Notes under the pieces: model-generated
What the model saw: only the letters and a program-made list of their open reading frames with translations
Databases searched by the model: none
Told to the model about the DNA's origin: nothing
Assembly: GCA_016617785.1 (NCBI GenBank)
Contig: JADILM010000012.1
Location: 620,001-684,000, forward strand
Direction: 5' to 3'
Source: Sporobolomyces roseus
Taxonomy: Eukaryota > Basidiomycota > Microbotryomycetes > Sporidiobolales > Sporidiobolaceae
Length of the DNA: 64,000 nucleotides
Made by a program: the position numbers and the translations under genes
Shown here: positions 23,424 through 34,854 of the stretch, one piece after another
Numbering within the stretch: position 1 is the first letter of the stretch
Layout: every line of letters begins with the position of its first letter

Positions 23424-24146
23424 ATGATTTCCACCACAAAGAAAGATCGTCGACAACGTACGTCCCATCCCCCTCTCCCTGCTCCTCTACTAACCACGCT
23501 CTCTCTAGAGTAGCCGCACGAGCAGCAGCACCTTCCTCAGTAGTCGCCTCGACTGAATATATTTCAAAACGAATCAGACGACACCTCGCAGATTTAGAAA
23601 GAACCAATTATACGGAACCTAGTGGGGGAGGTGGGAATTATGGGTTGGGGTTTGGAGGGAAAGGGAAAGATGAGGATGGTGAATTCGAGGGAGGTACAAG
23701 TAACGAAGCGGTCAAGGATGAAGGTAAATTACTGCTCCTCTCTATCTTCGAGTGCGAGGGAAGAAACTGATCCGAGGATGATCTGTGTAGGTGGGAGGAG
23801 TCGAAAGAAACAAGGATCAAAGAATGTCAGGACTCTGTTACTTTATCGAAAGAATCTCAATCAACTCATAGATGAATCTGTACGTCTCTCTCTCTCTCCC
23901 TTTCAGATCACCCACTCACTGAAATCTATCTATCGATTCTAGGCTCTACCACGACCGAAAGAAGAAGGAGGAACTCAAGCGAGTTATTTGACTATTTCAG
24001 CAGGACCAAGTCGACAATTCCCTCCCGTACAAGTTTGTTCAGTTTGTGGATACAAAGGCAAGTATCAGTGTTTGAAATGTGGGAATAGGTATTGTGATTT
24101 GGGGTGTAAAGTTACTCATGATGAGAGTAGGTGCGAGAGGAGATAA
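23424..24146 (+). CDS. VPS71: HIT-type zinc-finger protein, ZNHIT1/Vps71 family (SWR1 complex)
   Basis: A HIT zinc-finger protein related to ZNHIT1 and yeast Vps71/Swc6, a subunit of the SWR1 complex that deposits histone H2A.Z. The C-terminal finger is complete: VCSVCGYKGKYQCLKCGN then RYCDLGCKVTHDESRCERR, with the paired cysteine and histidine ligands of the family. Upstream, EYISKRIRRHLADLERTNY and KNVRTLLLYRKNLNQLIDES match the conserved ZNHIT1 region, separated by a Gly/Asp/Glu-rich insert. The start MISTTKKDRRQ at 23424 is followed by a short intron with donor GTACGTCC and branch-like CTAAC. The stop is TAA at 24144. Orthology to VPS71 is inferred from the finger and length. Confidence 0.85.
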
Positions 24147-25039
24147 AATAACGGCGATTGAGTTTTCGGAGTCTTCGTAAGCATGTTGTTGTACCTACTC
24201 TTTTGCACTCGGATTGTTTGTACACAGGTGTCCTGCGCGATGAGGGAGCTAGAGAGGCGAGAGGAATTCGATTGACGATCCGATGAGAGTGAATTCGCGA
24301 ACGACTCACCAAAATGCTCGTCGTTTCTTTGAGCCAACTTCCCCGCTCCCATCTCCTCTCATTGCCCCTACATACCCACAAGCTACTTCTGCGCTCTCAT
24401 CTCGCGAGCTCTGTCGTCAGCGCGCGAGAGTAGCCGAATCTGAAGGAGGTTTCCTTTTCGACAAAAATTCGCAAGGCGTCCTTCTCTTCATCTTGCCTAC
24501 TCTCACCCAGAGCTTGCTGACTCACTCACAAATGATCGACATGTATATCCCTCGCGCTCCTTCGTCGTCGTCGATCTCGCTCAGCCGGCGAGAGATTAGA
24601 TCAGATGCGAAAGAAACGAGGTCAAAGATTTCGGAAATCTTATCCAATTTCGCACCCTCGATCTGTCTGTCCACCAGGTTCCGTTTCGCACGCATTGTTA
24701 CAGTAGTCGACAGTGGAGAGAGAAATGAACGCTTTCGCACGCGTCGAGCCACGATCGAACCTGAAAAATTTCGAAATCCTAGAGAAATCTGACTAGCAAG
24801 TGTTCTCTTCCCTCAACAACCTCGCTCACCTCGACAACCTCTAAAGAACAATACTTCATTGAGCGCCTACCTCTAGCTTCCATCCAAAGCAAGCCTCGAT
24901 TCCCTTTCTCTCTTCTTCCCTTTCATCCCGCTCCTACCCTTTCCTTGTTTCATTCCACAACTAGTTCCCCCTCCCTTTCTCCCTCCCTTTCGAACCTCTT
25001 GACTCTGCACACCACTCAACTCTCTCTCTCTCCAAGCAA
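24147..25039. other. intergenic, 0.9 kb
   Basis: A 169-codon open frame at 24283-24792 runs through this stretch, but its translation is arginine- and serine-rich with no domain and no splice partner. I treat it as chance. The last 150 bases are strongly pyrimidine-rich, typical of a 5' leader for the gene at 25040. No RNA gene is seen. Confidence 0.5.
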
Positions 25040-26576
25040 ATGTCTCGACTCCTAACTCAACTAGATCCGAATCTCCCTCCTCTCTCCTCTTCATCCCTCT
25101 CGAATGGCTCTTCACTCCCACCCTCTCCCTCAAAAGAAAACAAACCCGATTCTAGAATGAGAGAATGGACTTTCCCCCGTTCCAATCCTTCCTCTTCCTC
25201 CCCAATGGCTCAGTCTCATTCAACAGGTGGAATCTCGACTTCTCCTCCTCCTCAGGCCCCTCAATCCCATGCGAGGTCAAGCTCGATCGCTCACTCTCAT
25301 CAACAACCGACGAAACATGATAAGAATGGAACGAGGGATTTGAGGCATCGATCAAATTTCTCTCTACTACAAAACGGACCTGGAACTCCAGATCTATCAA
25401 TCTCACTCCCTTCTTCTTCCCAATTTTCAAATTCGACGAAAGGTGCGAATGCGTCGAACGTAGGAGGAGGAGGAGGAGCGGGGACGGCAAAGTTGGTTTA
25501 TTCGAATGTGAGAAGAAAGGGATTGAATGATTTACTTTATTTCTTGGTGTTTGGTGGAGCGTTTTTATTATTCGCTTCATCATTGTTTGGGGTCGGATAT
25601 CGAACGACGCCGATTGAGAAGAATGAGGTGGAATTGGGTAGGACGAGGGAAGGGGTCGTGTTGAGGGATGTAGAGATTGCGAAAGGTTTTAGGGAGGTCG
25701 AGGTTGAGGAGGAGGTACCTGCGGATGTGTATCAGAGTAGAGGTGATGACAGTCATGATAGAGGGAGGGAAATGATGAGTGATAGTCCAGAGGATGAGAG
25801 TTTGAACGATGAGAATACACAGTACGCCCATTTTGTTTCTCTCACTTCTTCTTTACGAGGGTTTTTTTTCGGATGAGGCTGACGAAGAGAAGCTTATTCA
25901 AATTCATAGTGTTACTTATCATCCACCAGCAGATTCTGCTTTGTTCCCTCATGTCGAGAATCCTGATGAGTTGGACCAACACCTCGAAAAGACAAGAGAA
26001 GGAAATCGACCGAGACCTGCTAGATTACCTTTAACCGAAATTCACGACGACGAGGAAGGAGTGGAGGAGTTGGAGGAAGAGGAAGAGGGAAGAGAATTGG
26101 AGCATTCGAGAGGTGGACACGATCATGATGGATTTACAATCGACGAAATTGAGGACGATCAGGAGGAGGAGGAGGAATTGGTCGACGATTCAATCTCTGT
26201 CGAAACTGGACCGAATCTACATTTATCCAACGAAGAAGCGCTGGAAGCATCTCACGATTCGTTGACGGCTTTGGAAGAACTCTTGTTGGACGCCGACGAC
26301 GAAGATGAAGAAGCACACGAATTATCACCGGAGGAGGAAACGGCACAACACGAGGCAATGCGACATAGACGGCCAGGGGGAGGGGAGGAGGGTTTGGAGA
26401 GATTGAGGAGGGAGAGAGAAGAATTGGGGAGAGCTAGGGAGAGGTGGGAAGCTGCTTTGAGGGAGGGGAGAGAGGACGCCGAGATAGAGGAACAGGACGT
26501 AGAGATAGAGGATGCCGAGCGACCGGTGGGGGAGTTGAGAGAGAAGAGGATGAGGAGAGTTAGGAAATTGAGATAG
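25040..26576 (+). CDS. single-pass membrane protein with long acidic tail, unknown; frame break in a T run
   Basis: The N-terminal 160 residues are Ser/Pro-rich and disordered. One strong membrane helix follows at about residues 165-187 (LNDLLYFLVFGGAFLLFASS). After it comes a long acidic region with many Glu/Asp runs (DDEDEEAHELSPEEE) and a coiled-coil-like Arg/Glu tail ending RMRRVRKLR. The topology suggests a type II protein with an acidic lumenal or extracellular domain. The two halves lie in different frames around 25822-25877. A GT-AG intron there does not restore the frame with any nearby acceptor. Dropping or adding one T in the run of eight at 25862-25869 would let the frame read straight through. 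No family is recognised. Confidence 0.6.
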
Positions 26577-26977
26577 GTTTCGAGATGAACGGGTTTCTAG
26601 CGGGTTCGAAGTTGTGCGTTGTTGTACGAATCATTGTTATAGTCCATAATCATATACTGGTTTACTCTCATCTGTTCACTGTTTGGAAAGAGAGAGAAGT
26701 TGTAATTTCACTTTGCGAAACTTTGTCGATTGATTGAAAAACGAGGCGAATAAACTCAAGCTTTTTCGATCCCTTCTCCAAACCAAACACCTCGCTCTGT
26801 CGACTTGCACCAAATCAGATCAGACCAGAGCAGACTACTAGATTATCTACAAGCTATTCCCGACTCGCCCTCCCTCCATCTCGCTCTTCTAGAAACTTTC
26901 TTTCATCTCTCAACAACTCTCCCCTCCTCTCCCCTCTACTCAGACACCGCCACTCTAGCCTACAGTTCTCAGTCAGT
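26577..26977. other. intergenic between the acidic membrane protein gene and KRE33
   Basis: This holds the 3' flank of the left gene and the promoter and pyrimidine-rich leader of the KRE33 gene. No other feature is supported. Confidence 0.6.
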
Positions 26978-29900
26978 ATGTCAGCAGCAGCAGGAGCTTA
27001 CTCGAATGCAGGCAAGCGAAAGCCATTAGACAGTCGAATTCCTTCTCTCATCTCAAAGTGAATTCTTCCGCTCTCCCTCTCTTCCACCAGGACCAGTGAG
27101 GCTGACGATCAATTGTGATATTGTTTAGCTCCCTTTTGACTGGACATAGGAGTTTCTTCTTGATGGTGGGAGATCGAGCGAAAAGTCACGCTCAAATCGT
27201 TAACCTCCACTTCCTACTCTCTCAATCAATAGCTGGTCTAGCAAATCCTACAGATGGTGAGCTCATCTTTCCCCCTCCCCTCTGTTGGTTGAGCGAGTTG
27301 CTGATTCTCTTGTTCGGTTCCTGCAGCTCAAAAGAAGAATCCTAGACCCAACGTTTTGTGGTGTTACAAGAAGGATTTAGGGTTCACTTCGAACAGGAAG
27401 AAGAGGGAGAGTAAGATCAAGAAGGAAGTCAAGAGAAGTGAACGAGATGTAGGCGAAATGGACCCTTTCGAATTATTCGTTAGTGTCACAGATGTACGAT
27501 ACACGTGAGATCATTCTCCTTACTACTCAGCCCTTCCGCGAGTACTGAGTGGCCAGGAGTTGATGTCCACAGATACTACAAAGATACACACAAGATTTTG
27601 GGTCAAACTTTCAACATGTTGATCTTGCAAGATTTCGAAGCCATCACTCCCAATTTGTTGGCGAGAACGATCGAGACTGTCGAAGGAGGAGGAATCGTCG
27701 TTTGCTTGTTGCAGGGAATGAAGAGTTTGAGGGATTTGTACGGAATGACTATGGTGCGTTCTTACATTCCCTCTCAATCGAGTTCAGCCCGAGTCTAATC
27801 AGATCGAGTACCTACAGGACGTTCACTCTCGATATCGATCATCTGTTTCCGCCGATATCGCTCCAGTCGCTCGATTCAACGAACGTTTCCTCCTCTCCCT
27901 CGGTTCCAACCCTTCCTGTCTCGTCGTCGATGACGAACTCAACGTCCTTCCCATCTCTGCCGGCAAAGACATCGTCCCCATCGACCCTGATCTCGGAGTA
28001 GGAGTCGCGAAATCATCTGGAAAAGGAAAAAGAAGGGAGTTGGAGGGAGAAGCAGAATTGAGGGCATTGAAGGAGTCTCTCAAAGATACGAAGGGAATCG
28101 GAGAGGTTGTCGCCGAAGCTCGAACCCTCGATCAAGCGAAATCCATTCTCACTTTCACCGACGCCATCACTTCGAAATCCCTCTCTCAAACCGTTTCCCT
28201 CACTGCGGCTCGAGGTCGTGGTAAATCCGCCGCACTCGGTCTCTCTATCGCTCTCGCCGTCCTTCATTCCTATTCAAACATCTTTGTCACTTCTCCTTCA
28301 CCCGAGAATCTCAAAACCCTCTTCGAATTCATCTTTAAAGGGTTCGACAAGTTGGGATGGGAGGAACATTTGGATTATGATATTGTTCAGAGTACGAACC
28401 CTGAATGGAAAGGTGCAGTAGTCAGGGTCAACATCTTCCGTCAACATCGTCAAACTATTCAAGTCAGTCCAATCTTTTCTCTCTTTTTCGAGATCCCAAC
28501 ATGTGAGACTGACTAGTCGAACGAGCACTCAGTACATTCAACCTCAAGATTATCACGTTCTTGGTCAAGCTGAATTGGTGGTTATTGATGAAGCTGCTGC
28601 TATTCCTCTCCCTCTCGTTCGATCCCTCCTCGGTCCTTATCTAGTCTTCATGGCCTCGACAATCAACGGTTACGAAGGAACTGGACGATCTCTCTCCCTC
28701 AAACTCCTCCAACAACTCCGAGAAATGTCTCGACCATCTTCCGCACTCGCCGTCAACAACTCGAACAACGCTTCATCCAACGAAGAAACGAAAGGATCGA
28801 CATCTGGATCTTCGACTCTCAATGTCGTTCGTTCGTTGAAGGAGATCAAGTTGACTACTCCCATCCGATACGCTCCAGGGGATTCGATCGAGAAATGGCT
28901 CAACTCTCTCCTCTGTCTCGACGCAACTATTGCTGTACCCTCGAAGAAGACTCTACAAGGTTGCCCTCACCCTTCGAACTGTGAATTGTTCTACGTCAAC
29001 AGAGATACCCTCTTCAGTTACCATCCCGCCTCGGAGGTGTTCTTACAGAGGATGATGAGTCTCTACGTCGCAAGTCATTACAAGAACTCGCCGAACGATC
29101 TGCAATTGATGAGTGATGCTCCTGGTCACCACCTCTTCGTCCTCCTCCCTCCTCTCAAAGAAGGTGACAACACTCTTCCCGATCCTCTCGTCGTTCTACA
29201 AGTACGCACCTTCTCCTCTTTCTTCTTCGTTCTCCCCTCACAGTTCATGTGCTGACGTTGTGATTCTCTCGATGGATTTTCAGGTCGCTCTCGAAGGAAA
29301 CATTTCGAAACAATCTGTACTCGACAACTTGTCTCGAGGTAAAATGGCAGGAGGAGATTTGATCCCCTGGACGATCTCTCAACAATATCAAGATGATGAT
29401 TTCGCTAGTCTCTCTGGAGCTAGGATTGTACGAGTCGCGGTTCACCCAGATTACGCAAAGGTGCGCTCAAGATTCGAATCTAGTTCTTCCAGATTTCAGT
29501 TGACTGACTTGATTCGTTTGATGACTGCACAGATGGGTTACGGTTCACGAGCGATTACCGCTTTGAACGAGTTCTATTCGGGTGAGTTACTCAACTTGAA
29601 CGAAGTCGCTGCCGAGATGGAGGTGGAAACTTTCGAAGATGTCGCAAAGACTGAAAAGGTACGCTCGTCCTCTTCTCCTCGAAACCCTCAGGAAGTGAGG
29701 ACTGACCCAAGATGTATCCGATTTGACAGAACGCTTCCCTCGCTACCGATCAAATCAGTATTCGAGATGCTTCAAAGATGCCTCCTCTCCTTCAACGACT
29801 CTCTGAACGTGCTCCCGAGAACCTCGACTATCTCGGAGTATCGTACGGAATCACTCCACTCCTCTTCAAGTTCTGGAAGAGATCTGGATTCGTCCCTTTG

Positions 29901-31134
29901 TACATGCGTCAAACTACGAACGATTTGACTGGTGAACACTCTTGTGTCATGATCAGAGGGTTGAACAAGAACATGGAAGAGACTGGTAGATGGCTGGGCG
30001 ATTTCGCTGTTGGTACGTCCTAGTTTTACTCCTTCTTCCACTCGTGACTGCAAGCCGATAAAGAAAATCCGGATTCTACAGATTTCCGAAAACGTTTCAT
30101 CTCGCTCCTCTCGTTCAAGTTCCGTGAGTTCGGTTCAATCACGGCTTTGAGCATTCTCGAAGCTGCGAATGCTGGAGACGTCTCTGGAAAGACTCGTGGT
30201 GAGTCGCCCGAAACTCTTTCTGCACTACTTCGATTTTTTGCTCACGTCGTCCCCTGTGACAGCTCTCGTCTCGACCGATGTTCGAGATCTCTTCTCTCCC
30301 TTCGACATGAAACGCCTCGATTCTTACGCCAACAACATGCTCGATTACCATGTCATTCTCGATCTCCTCCCTACTCTCGCTGCTCTCTACTTCGCCAAAC
30401 GATTCCCTCTCGACGTCAAACTTTCCGGTGTCCAAAGTTCAATCTTGCTCGCTCTCGGTCTCCAACGAAAGTCTGTTGAGGATATCGAGGTGAGTAACTG
30501 TCGATTTCCTGTTCTCTGCTGATCGATGTTGACCACTCGCTTCTCTCCCTCAGGCTGAACTCCAACTCCCCGTCGCTCAAACTCTCGCACTCTTCGTCAA
30601 GACCATTCGCAAGCTCACTCGATCTCTCCAAGAGGTCCTCAAAGCCGACGCAGGTCGATCCCTTCCCACCGAGGCTGAAGTCTCCGCTACGCAACTCCTC
30701 AAGGCGAACGGAGCTAGTGGTGTTGCTACGAAGGAGACGAACCGAGACGCCATGGCGAAAGAGTTGGAACAAGAAGGTAACGAAGTCTTGAAACAATTGA
30801 GGGAGGAACAGAGGGAAGTTTTAGATTCTCTCGATCTCAAGCAGTGAGTGAGATTATGTTCTCTTCCATACTCTCTCTCTCTCTGGATTGAAGGACTGAC
30901 GAGATCGGTTTGATCGTCGATAGATACGCTGTTGGAGGATCGAAAGATGAGTGGGCAGCTGCTGAGGCGCAAGTTGCAGCAAAAGTTAATGGAGGAAAGG
31001 GAGTCGCTTCGGTAGTTAGTGTCAAGAACCCCGAGTCGACGAAAGGAAGTAAACGAAAGGCTGGAGCGGAAGCTGGAGGAGCCAAGGCGGAGGGAAAGAA
31101 GGACAAGAAAGAGAAGAAGAGGAGAAAGAACTGA
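26978..31134 (+). CDS. KRE33: RNA cytidine acetyltransferase (KRE33/NAT10)
   Basis: The nucleolar enzyme that makes N4-acetylcytidine in 18S rRNA and, with an adaptor, in tRNA, and is needed for small-subunit assembly. Exon 1 gives MSAAAGAYSNAGKRKPLDS then RIPSLIS, and joins over an intron of about 80 bases to LLTGHRSFFLMVGDRAK. Family landmarks follow in order: LWCYKKDLGFTSNRKKRE, MDPFELFVS, TPNLLARTIETVEGGGIVV, ARFNERFLLSLGSNPSCLVV and DDELNVLPISAGKDI. The helicase-like Walker A is TAARGRGKSAALGLS and Walker B is LVVIDEAAAIPLPLVRSLLG. The acetyl-CoA site is VRVAVHPDYAK then MGYGSRAI, split by an intron. The C-terminal tail is lysine-rich (KKDKKEKKRRKN), as in the family. All catalytic elements appear intact. 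Confidence 0.95.
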
Positions 31135-31282
31135 GCGGTGCTCATTCTCGAGCGATGATAGAAGGGGACTGTGCTTGGATGTGTTGTAATAGTTCGTTTG
31201 CATCTTGAAAGGAAGAAAGCAGAGAGACTACACAAGGGATGAAGATGAATCTGCGAGTCGATCCCGTCGGTTTGTCTCAGCG
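31135..31282. other. 3' flank of KRE33
   Basis: Short non-coding stretch after the KRE33 stop. Nothing else is seen. Confidence 0.5.
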
Positions 31283-31400
31283 AGGGAAGTCTGGCAGAAG
31301 ACTTTGGGCTTTCGATCCGCGATGCTGGAGTCTGGACTGATGAGTATACGATGGCAGGAGTTAGGAAAGTGTTGAAAATGGGAGAGGAAGTTGGAATTGC
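31283..31400 (+). pseudogene. truncated F-box gene relic
   Basis: About 118 bases match the C-terminal coding region of the F-box-like genes at 18070-19467 and 34855-36241. The clearest part, 31330-31398, translates as VWTDEYTMAGVRKVLKMGEE and VGIA, against WTDEYTRAGLRKVSKMGEEV in the right copy. The preceding 47 bases align more weakly. Both the F-box end and the last ~30 codons are missing. The word ACGATGGCAGGA matches the left copy better than the right one, so this fragment does not derive simply from the nearer copy. Confidence 0.75.
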
Positions 31401-31549
31401 GAAGAGCGAGCGAGTACTCAAGACGTCCTCTCTCTCTCTCTCGCTGAAGCTAAAAGTCGAGAAAGACGATCGTGTGTTAACAAAGGCAACAACAGGGGAA
31501 GAGTAAAGCAACAACAACAACAAACGAAATGAAACAAAAAGTGAGAAAT
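31401..31549. other. 3' flank of the kinase-like gene
   Basis: Contains short CT and CAA simple repeats near 31430 and 31510. No gene is supported. Confidence 0.5.
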
Positions 31550-34121
31550 CTAAAAGGCTACATCCCTCGGTCCCTCTCCTCTAATACTACGAGCTCTATC
31601 CCACACTATCTCTTGATCCTCCGCTGACAATTCGAGCTCATCCTGCATGAATCGCCTCAACTCTCCGCAATCCAATCCCTCGCAAGAGTGTTTGATGTTT
31701 GCCATCGTAAAGTCGATCCACTTCGGGAGTTGCCCTTCTTTCTTGACCGCATTCCTGGGGTACACATCGTTGTGGATGACTCCTGCGAGATGGATGAGAA
31801 CTAATCCAATTGCGAGATGTAACCTTGCCATTTCGAAAACAGTCATCAATCAGTTCGACGCTTTGAAACTCGGGAGAGGAAACGATGACTCACTTGTCAT
31901 CCTTTGTGAGCTCATTCCAGTCCTCCAAACATTTCCCACCATCCTCCAATACCGTCGCAGTACTGTCCCTCCCATGACTTTCCGATTCCCCATACCCAAA
32001 ACACTCGATGACGAATGGTCGCAAATGAGATTGATTCAGGTGGAGTAACAGTATTGACGCTTCACTGCGAACCCAACTTCGAAACTCTGAGTTTGATCTT
32101 GCAATCTTGACGACAACTTGGTTCGGAATCGTTGGATAGACTGCTGAAGTTTTCCCTTTGCCAACCCGGAAGTCCAGAACGACCGAGTTGACAGAGGAAC
32201 CATTCACTACGGTTGACGAGTGAATGGGGAGTGGGAAGGTATGACGATCAGGGGACTTTCCGACGGCATTCTTCGTCGATGAGGGTGAGGGGAAGAGGGA
32301 GACGGAAGGAGTCGAGGGAGGGGAGGAGTGGCGTGAGGTAGGTCTCGGTGGTCCTTGAGGAGGAGAGGGAGGAGCGGAGCCTGAATAATGCGTTGTATCA
32401 GAGAAAGAGGAAGAGGAACCAGAGCGGGTGTTGCCGCTTTGAGAAACTGCAGATCCAAACATCTCTCCTGCCTGCTTAGCTACTCCTGAAAGCTGGACTG
32501 GGAGAGGAGGATGCGGAGTCGAGTCGAGGGAAGTAGGTGAAATCGAGGAAGTAGGGAAAGTCGCCGATCGTCCTACTCGTTCCTCCGGTTCTGCTTCGTG
32601 AGGTACTTGTGCCCAATCCTTCATTTCTTCGAGTCCCTTGAAGTACACGACTGGACTAGGTCGTTCTCCATCTGCGAATTCGAATCGGAAAGCCTAATTG
32701 AAAGAGTTTAATCAGGCTAATGTCAGCACGAAGCTTTTCGCAGAGTTGGAAAGATGGAGATTGGACGAACGGCGTTGCCACACTCGAGCACATCTGACGC
32801 ATAAGTCCCATCCTCAGCTTCCGGAACTGAAGCTGATCCTCCGTTCTTCGCACTCCTCGTATTGTATCGCTTTGTACCTTCCGAATCTCCCTCACCACCG
32901 CTTCCTCCTTGATCAGAAACTCCCGGAGAGCCTTGCGACATCGTCGACCTCGCCATCTCGTCGATACCCTCCGACTTCTCCTTGCATTCCTTCTCGACCT
33001 CGTCAAATTGACAATCAAGGGAAATTGCGAGAATGATCGTCAAGAAGCCGGTGCTCGTTGAAAGATTGGCTAGTCTCTGATGTTCCGGTGGGAAACTGGA
33101 CTGCGGTTCGAACCGATTGAGACTCCCAACGTGTAAATCGAATCGAGGTTCTCCTCCTCCCCCTTCTCCGCCAATCTTGCAAAGTTTCAAGAATCGAAAC
33201 ATGAATCCGTCCGTAAGCAACATCCATTGAACACCTTTCTTGATCGCTGAGAAGACGAGCTGCGAAATGCGTCCAATCGAGGGTCAGTGAACGGTAAATC
33301 GCAAGACAGACGGAAAACTCTTTCGAGCTAGAATCGTTACGGTTACTCACTGCGTGAACGAGATTGACCAAGTCACTAGATAAGTTCTCTTCGTTGAATT
33401 CCCAACCTGTCATGTAGCCATCTTTCATCGTCGATACAAAATCGTCTAACCTCCACAGCAATGCGTCCTTTTCCAGGAGAGCATTCGCAGCTTCGGACTC
33501 GACCTCGAGCCGAATCGTTCCTCCCACGAACAAACTGTGGTCCATCCTCACTTCCCCGCCCTCTGTTTGATGGTTTGGCAGAAAAGTGAGCTTTGCAAGA
33601 TTTGAACCGTAAAAGCTATCGAATTGGCGCAACAGGAATCGAACGTTCGACGTGAGAGTATTGCTGACTAACTCCTCCGTGACCCTTTCGTTCCCCATCG
33701 TCTCAAGCTCTTCATCGACTTGCCTACGGCACATCTTCAAGATGGTGAATTGAGAGGGATCGAGAGATGTTGGCAAATCCCATTTTGTCGAAGTGAGGTG
33801 GGATCGAGCGTTTGATGTTGCAGTCACTCCGAGTATCGGTGAGTGGATGACATAGCGGATGCGATTTGTAAAGGTGTTGCGGATGATGCCAGCAGAAGAA
33901 CGGTGAGAATCTGAAACTGCAGTGGGGAAGGAAGTGTTCGGAGGAAGGTCGGCAAGATCTAGCGGCATCTTTGGATTTGTGTAGAGTATGTCACTCAACA
34001 CTGTTTCGAAGGGTACAGTCGAAGAGGTTGAGGAAGAAGCTGGAGGAAGGGGAGAAGAGGGGAGGGGAGAAGAGGAAGGAGAATCGGACATGGAGAGGTT
34101 TTCGAGCGAGGGAGGGGGCAT
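31550..34121 (-). CDS. degenerate protein-kinase-like protein with variable N-terminal region
   Basis: The leader MPPPSLENLSMSDSPSS is shared with the F-box-like gene at 20178, but the rest is different. A long N-terminal region of about 330 residues (LSSDLVNLVHA, VQWMLLTDGFMFRFLKLC) has no recognised domain. A Ser/Pro-rich linker follows. The C-terminal third resembles fungal protein-kinase-like domains: VVVKIARSNSEF (ATP-site lysine), LILIHLAGVIHNDVYPRN-like catalytic loop near 31770 (HND with the following Asn), and WIDFTMANI where kinases have DFG. The glycine of DFG is replaced by threonine, so activity is uncertain. At least four introns are needed. An in-frame Met at 34244 would add a hydrophobic extension. 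Stop TAG is at 31550. It is divergent from the F-box copy at 34855. Confidence 0.65.
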
Positions 34122-34854
34122 GACTTGGGAGAGAATAAAGAGCTGGTCGAGTGGAACGAAGGTAGAATCGACGAAGGAAAGGTAGTGGACGAGAGAAGGG
34201 GGAAAGAAGGAAAAAAGGGAGGAAGAAACCAGTTTTCTGATCACGCATGAGCTCGATCAGGATCACAAAGAATGCTAGAGTCACTCACGGAGATCTCAGA
34301 GCCTACACATTCCTCCACCAGCTACTCTGACCTCTATTTTGAGGAGCTTGAAAGTTGAATGATTCATGAGGCTCTCAAACGTATTGAACTGAGGTTTGCG
34401 GCGAGTTGCTTGCTCGTGAGAGGTCATTGAGGGTACTAGTCACGTCTTGAGCGTGTTCAAGCGTATTACAGAGGTTTGAGAGTGAAGAGAGAGGGAATTC
34501 AAGCAAACTCTCTTCCCTTCTTCCCATTCACCAACAACCCCAATCGAGACTCGGCAGCTAGCAAAAGCTCGGTAGAAGCTACACAAATATACTAGACTAG
34601 CCAGTAAACTCTCCTACGCCTTCATCGTCTCGAACAAATTCGCTTTCCTTCTCATCATTCAAACCGCCTCAGTCTCCCTCGAATCGAATCACATGCGCTA
34701 CTCAACAGCTATCAGGCGAGTGAATGCTTTGGCCTGACTACCAATCACAAGAGGGCGAAGACTGACTCGTCGATATTTGCAGATTCTTCCCTTCCTCGAA
34801 TCAGTCACTTTCGACCTCTACCTCTACCTATTAAATCCCTCACCCTCCGTAACC
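34122..34854. promoter_or_regulatory. bidirectional intergenic region, right copy
   Basis: This divergent spacer matches the reverse complement of 19468-20177 along its length, including the upstream element with GTTGGTGAATGG (reverse strand, near 34535). It lies between the kinase-like gene and the frameshifted F-box gene. Retention of sequence in both outer halves fits a two-way promoter. Confidence 0.6.

Noticed and set aside
24283..24792. 169-codon open frame between the ZNHIT1-like gene and the acidic membrane protein gene
   Set aside because: Arginine/serine-rich, no domain, no splice partner and no pyrimidine-rich leader.
30577..31523. Two long minus-strand frames (208 and 228 codons) at the 3' end of KRE33
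   Set aside because: They are antisense to the conserved KRE33 C-terminus; low-complexity Ser/Leu/Phe composition is typical of shadows.
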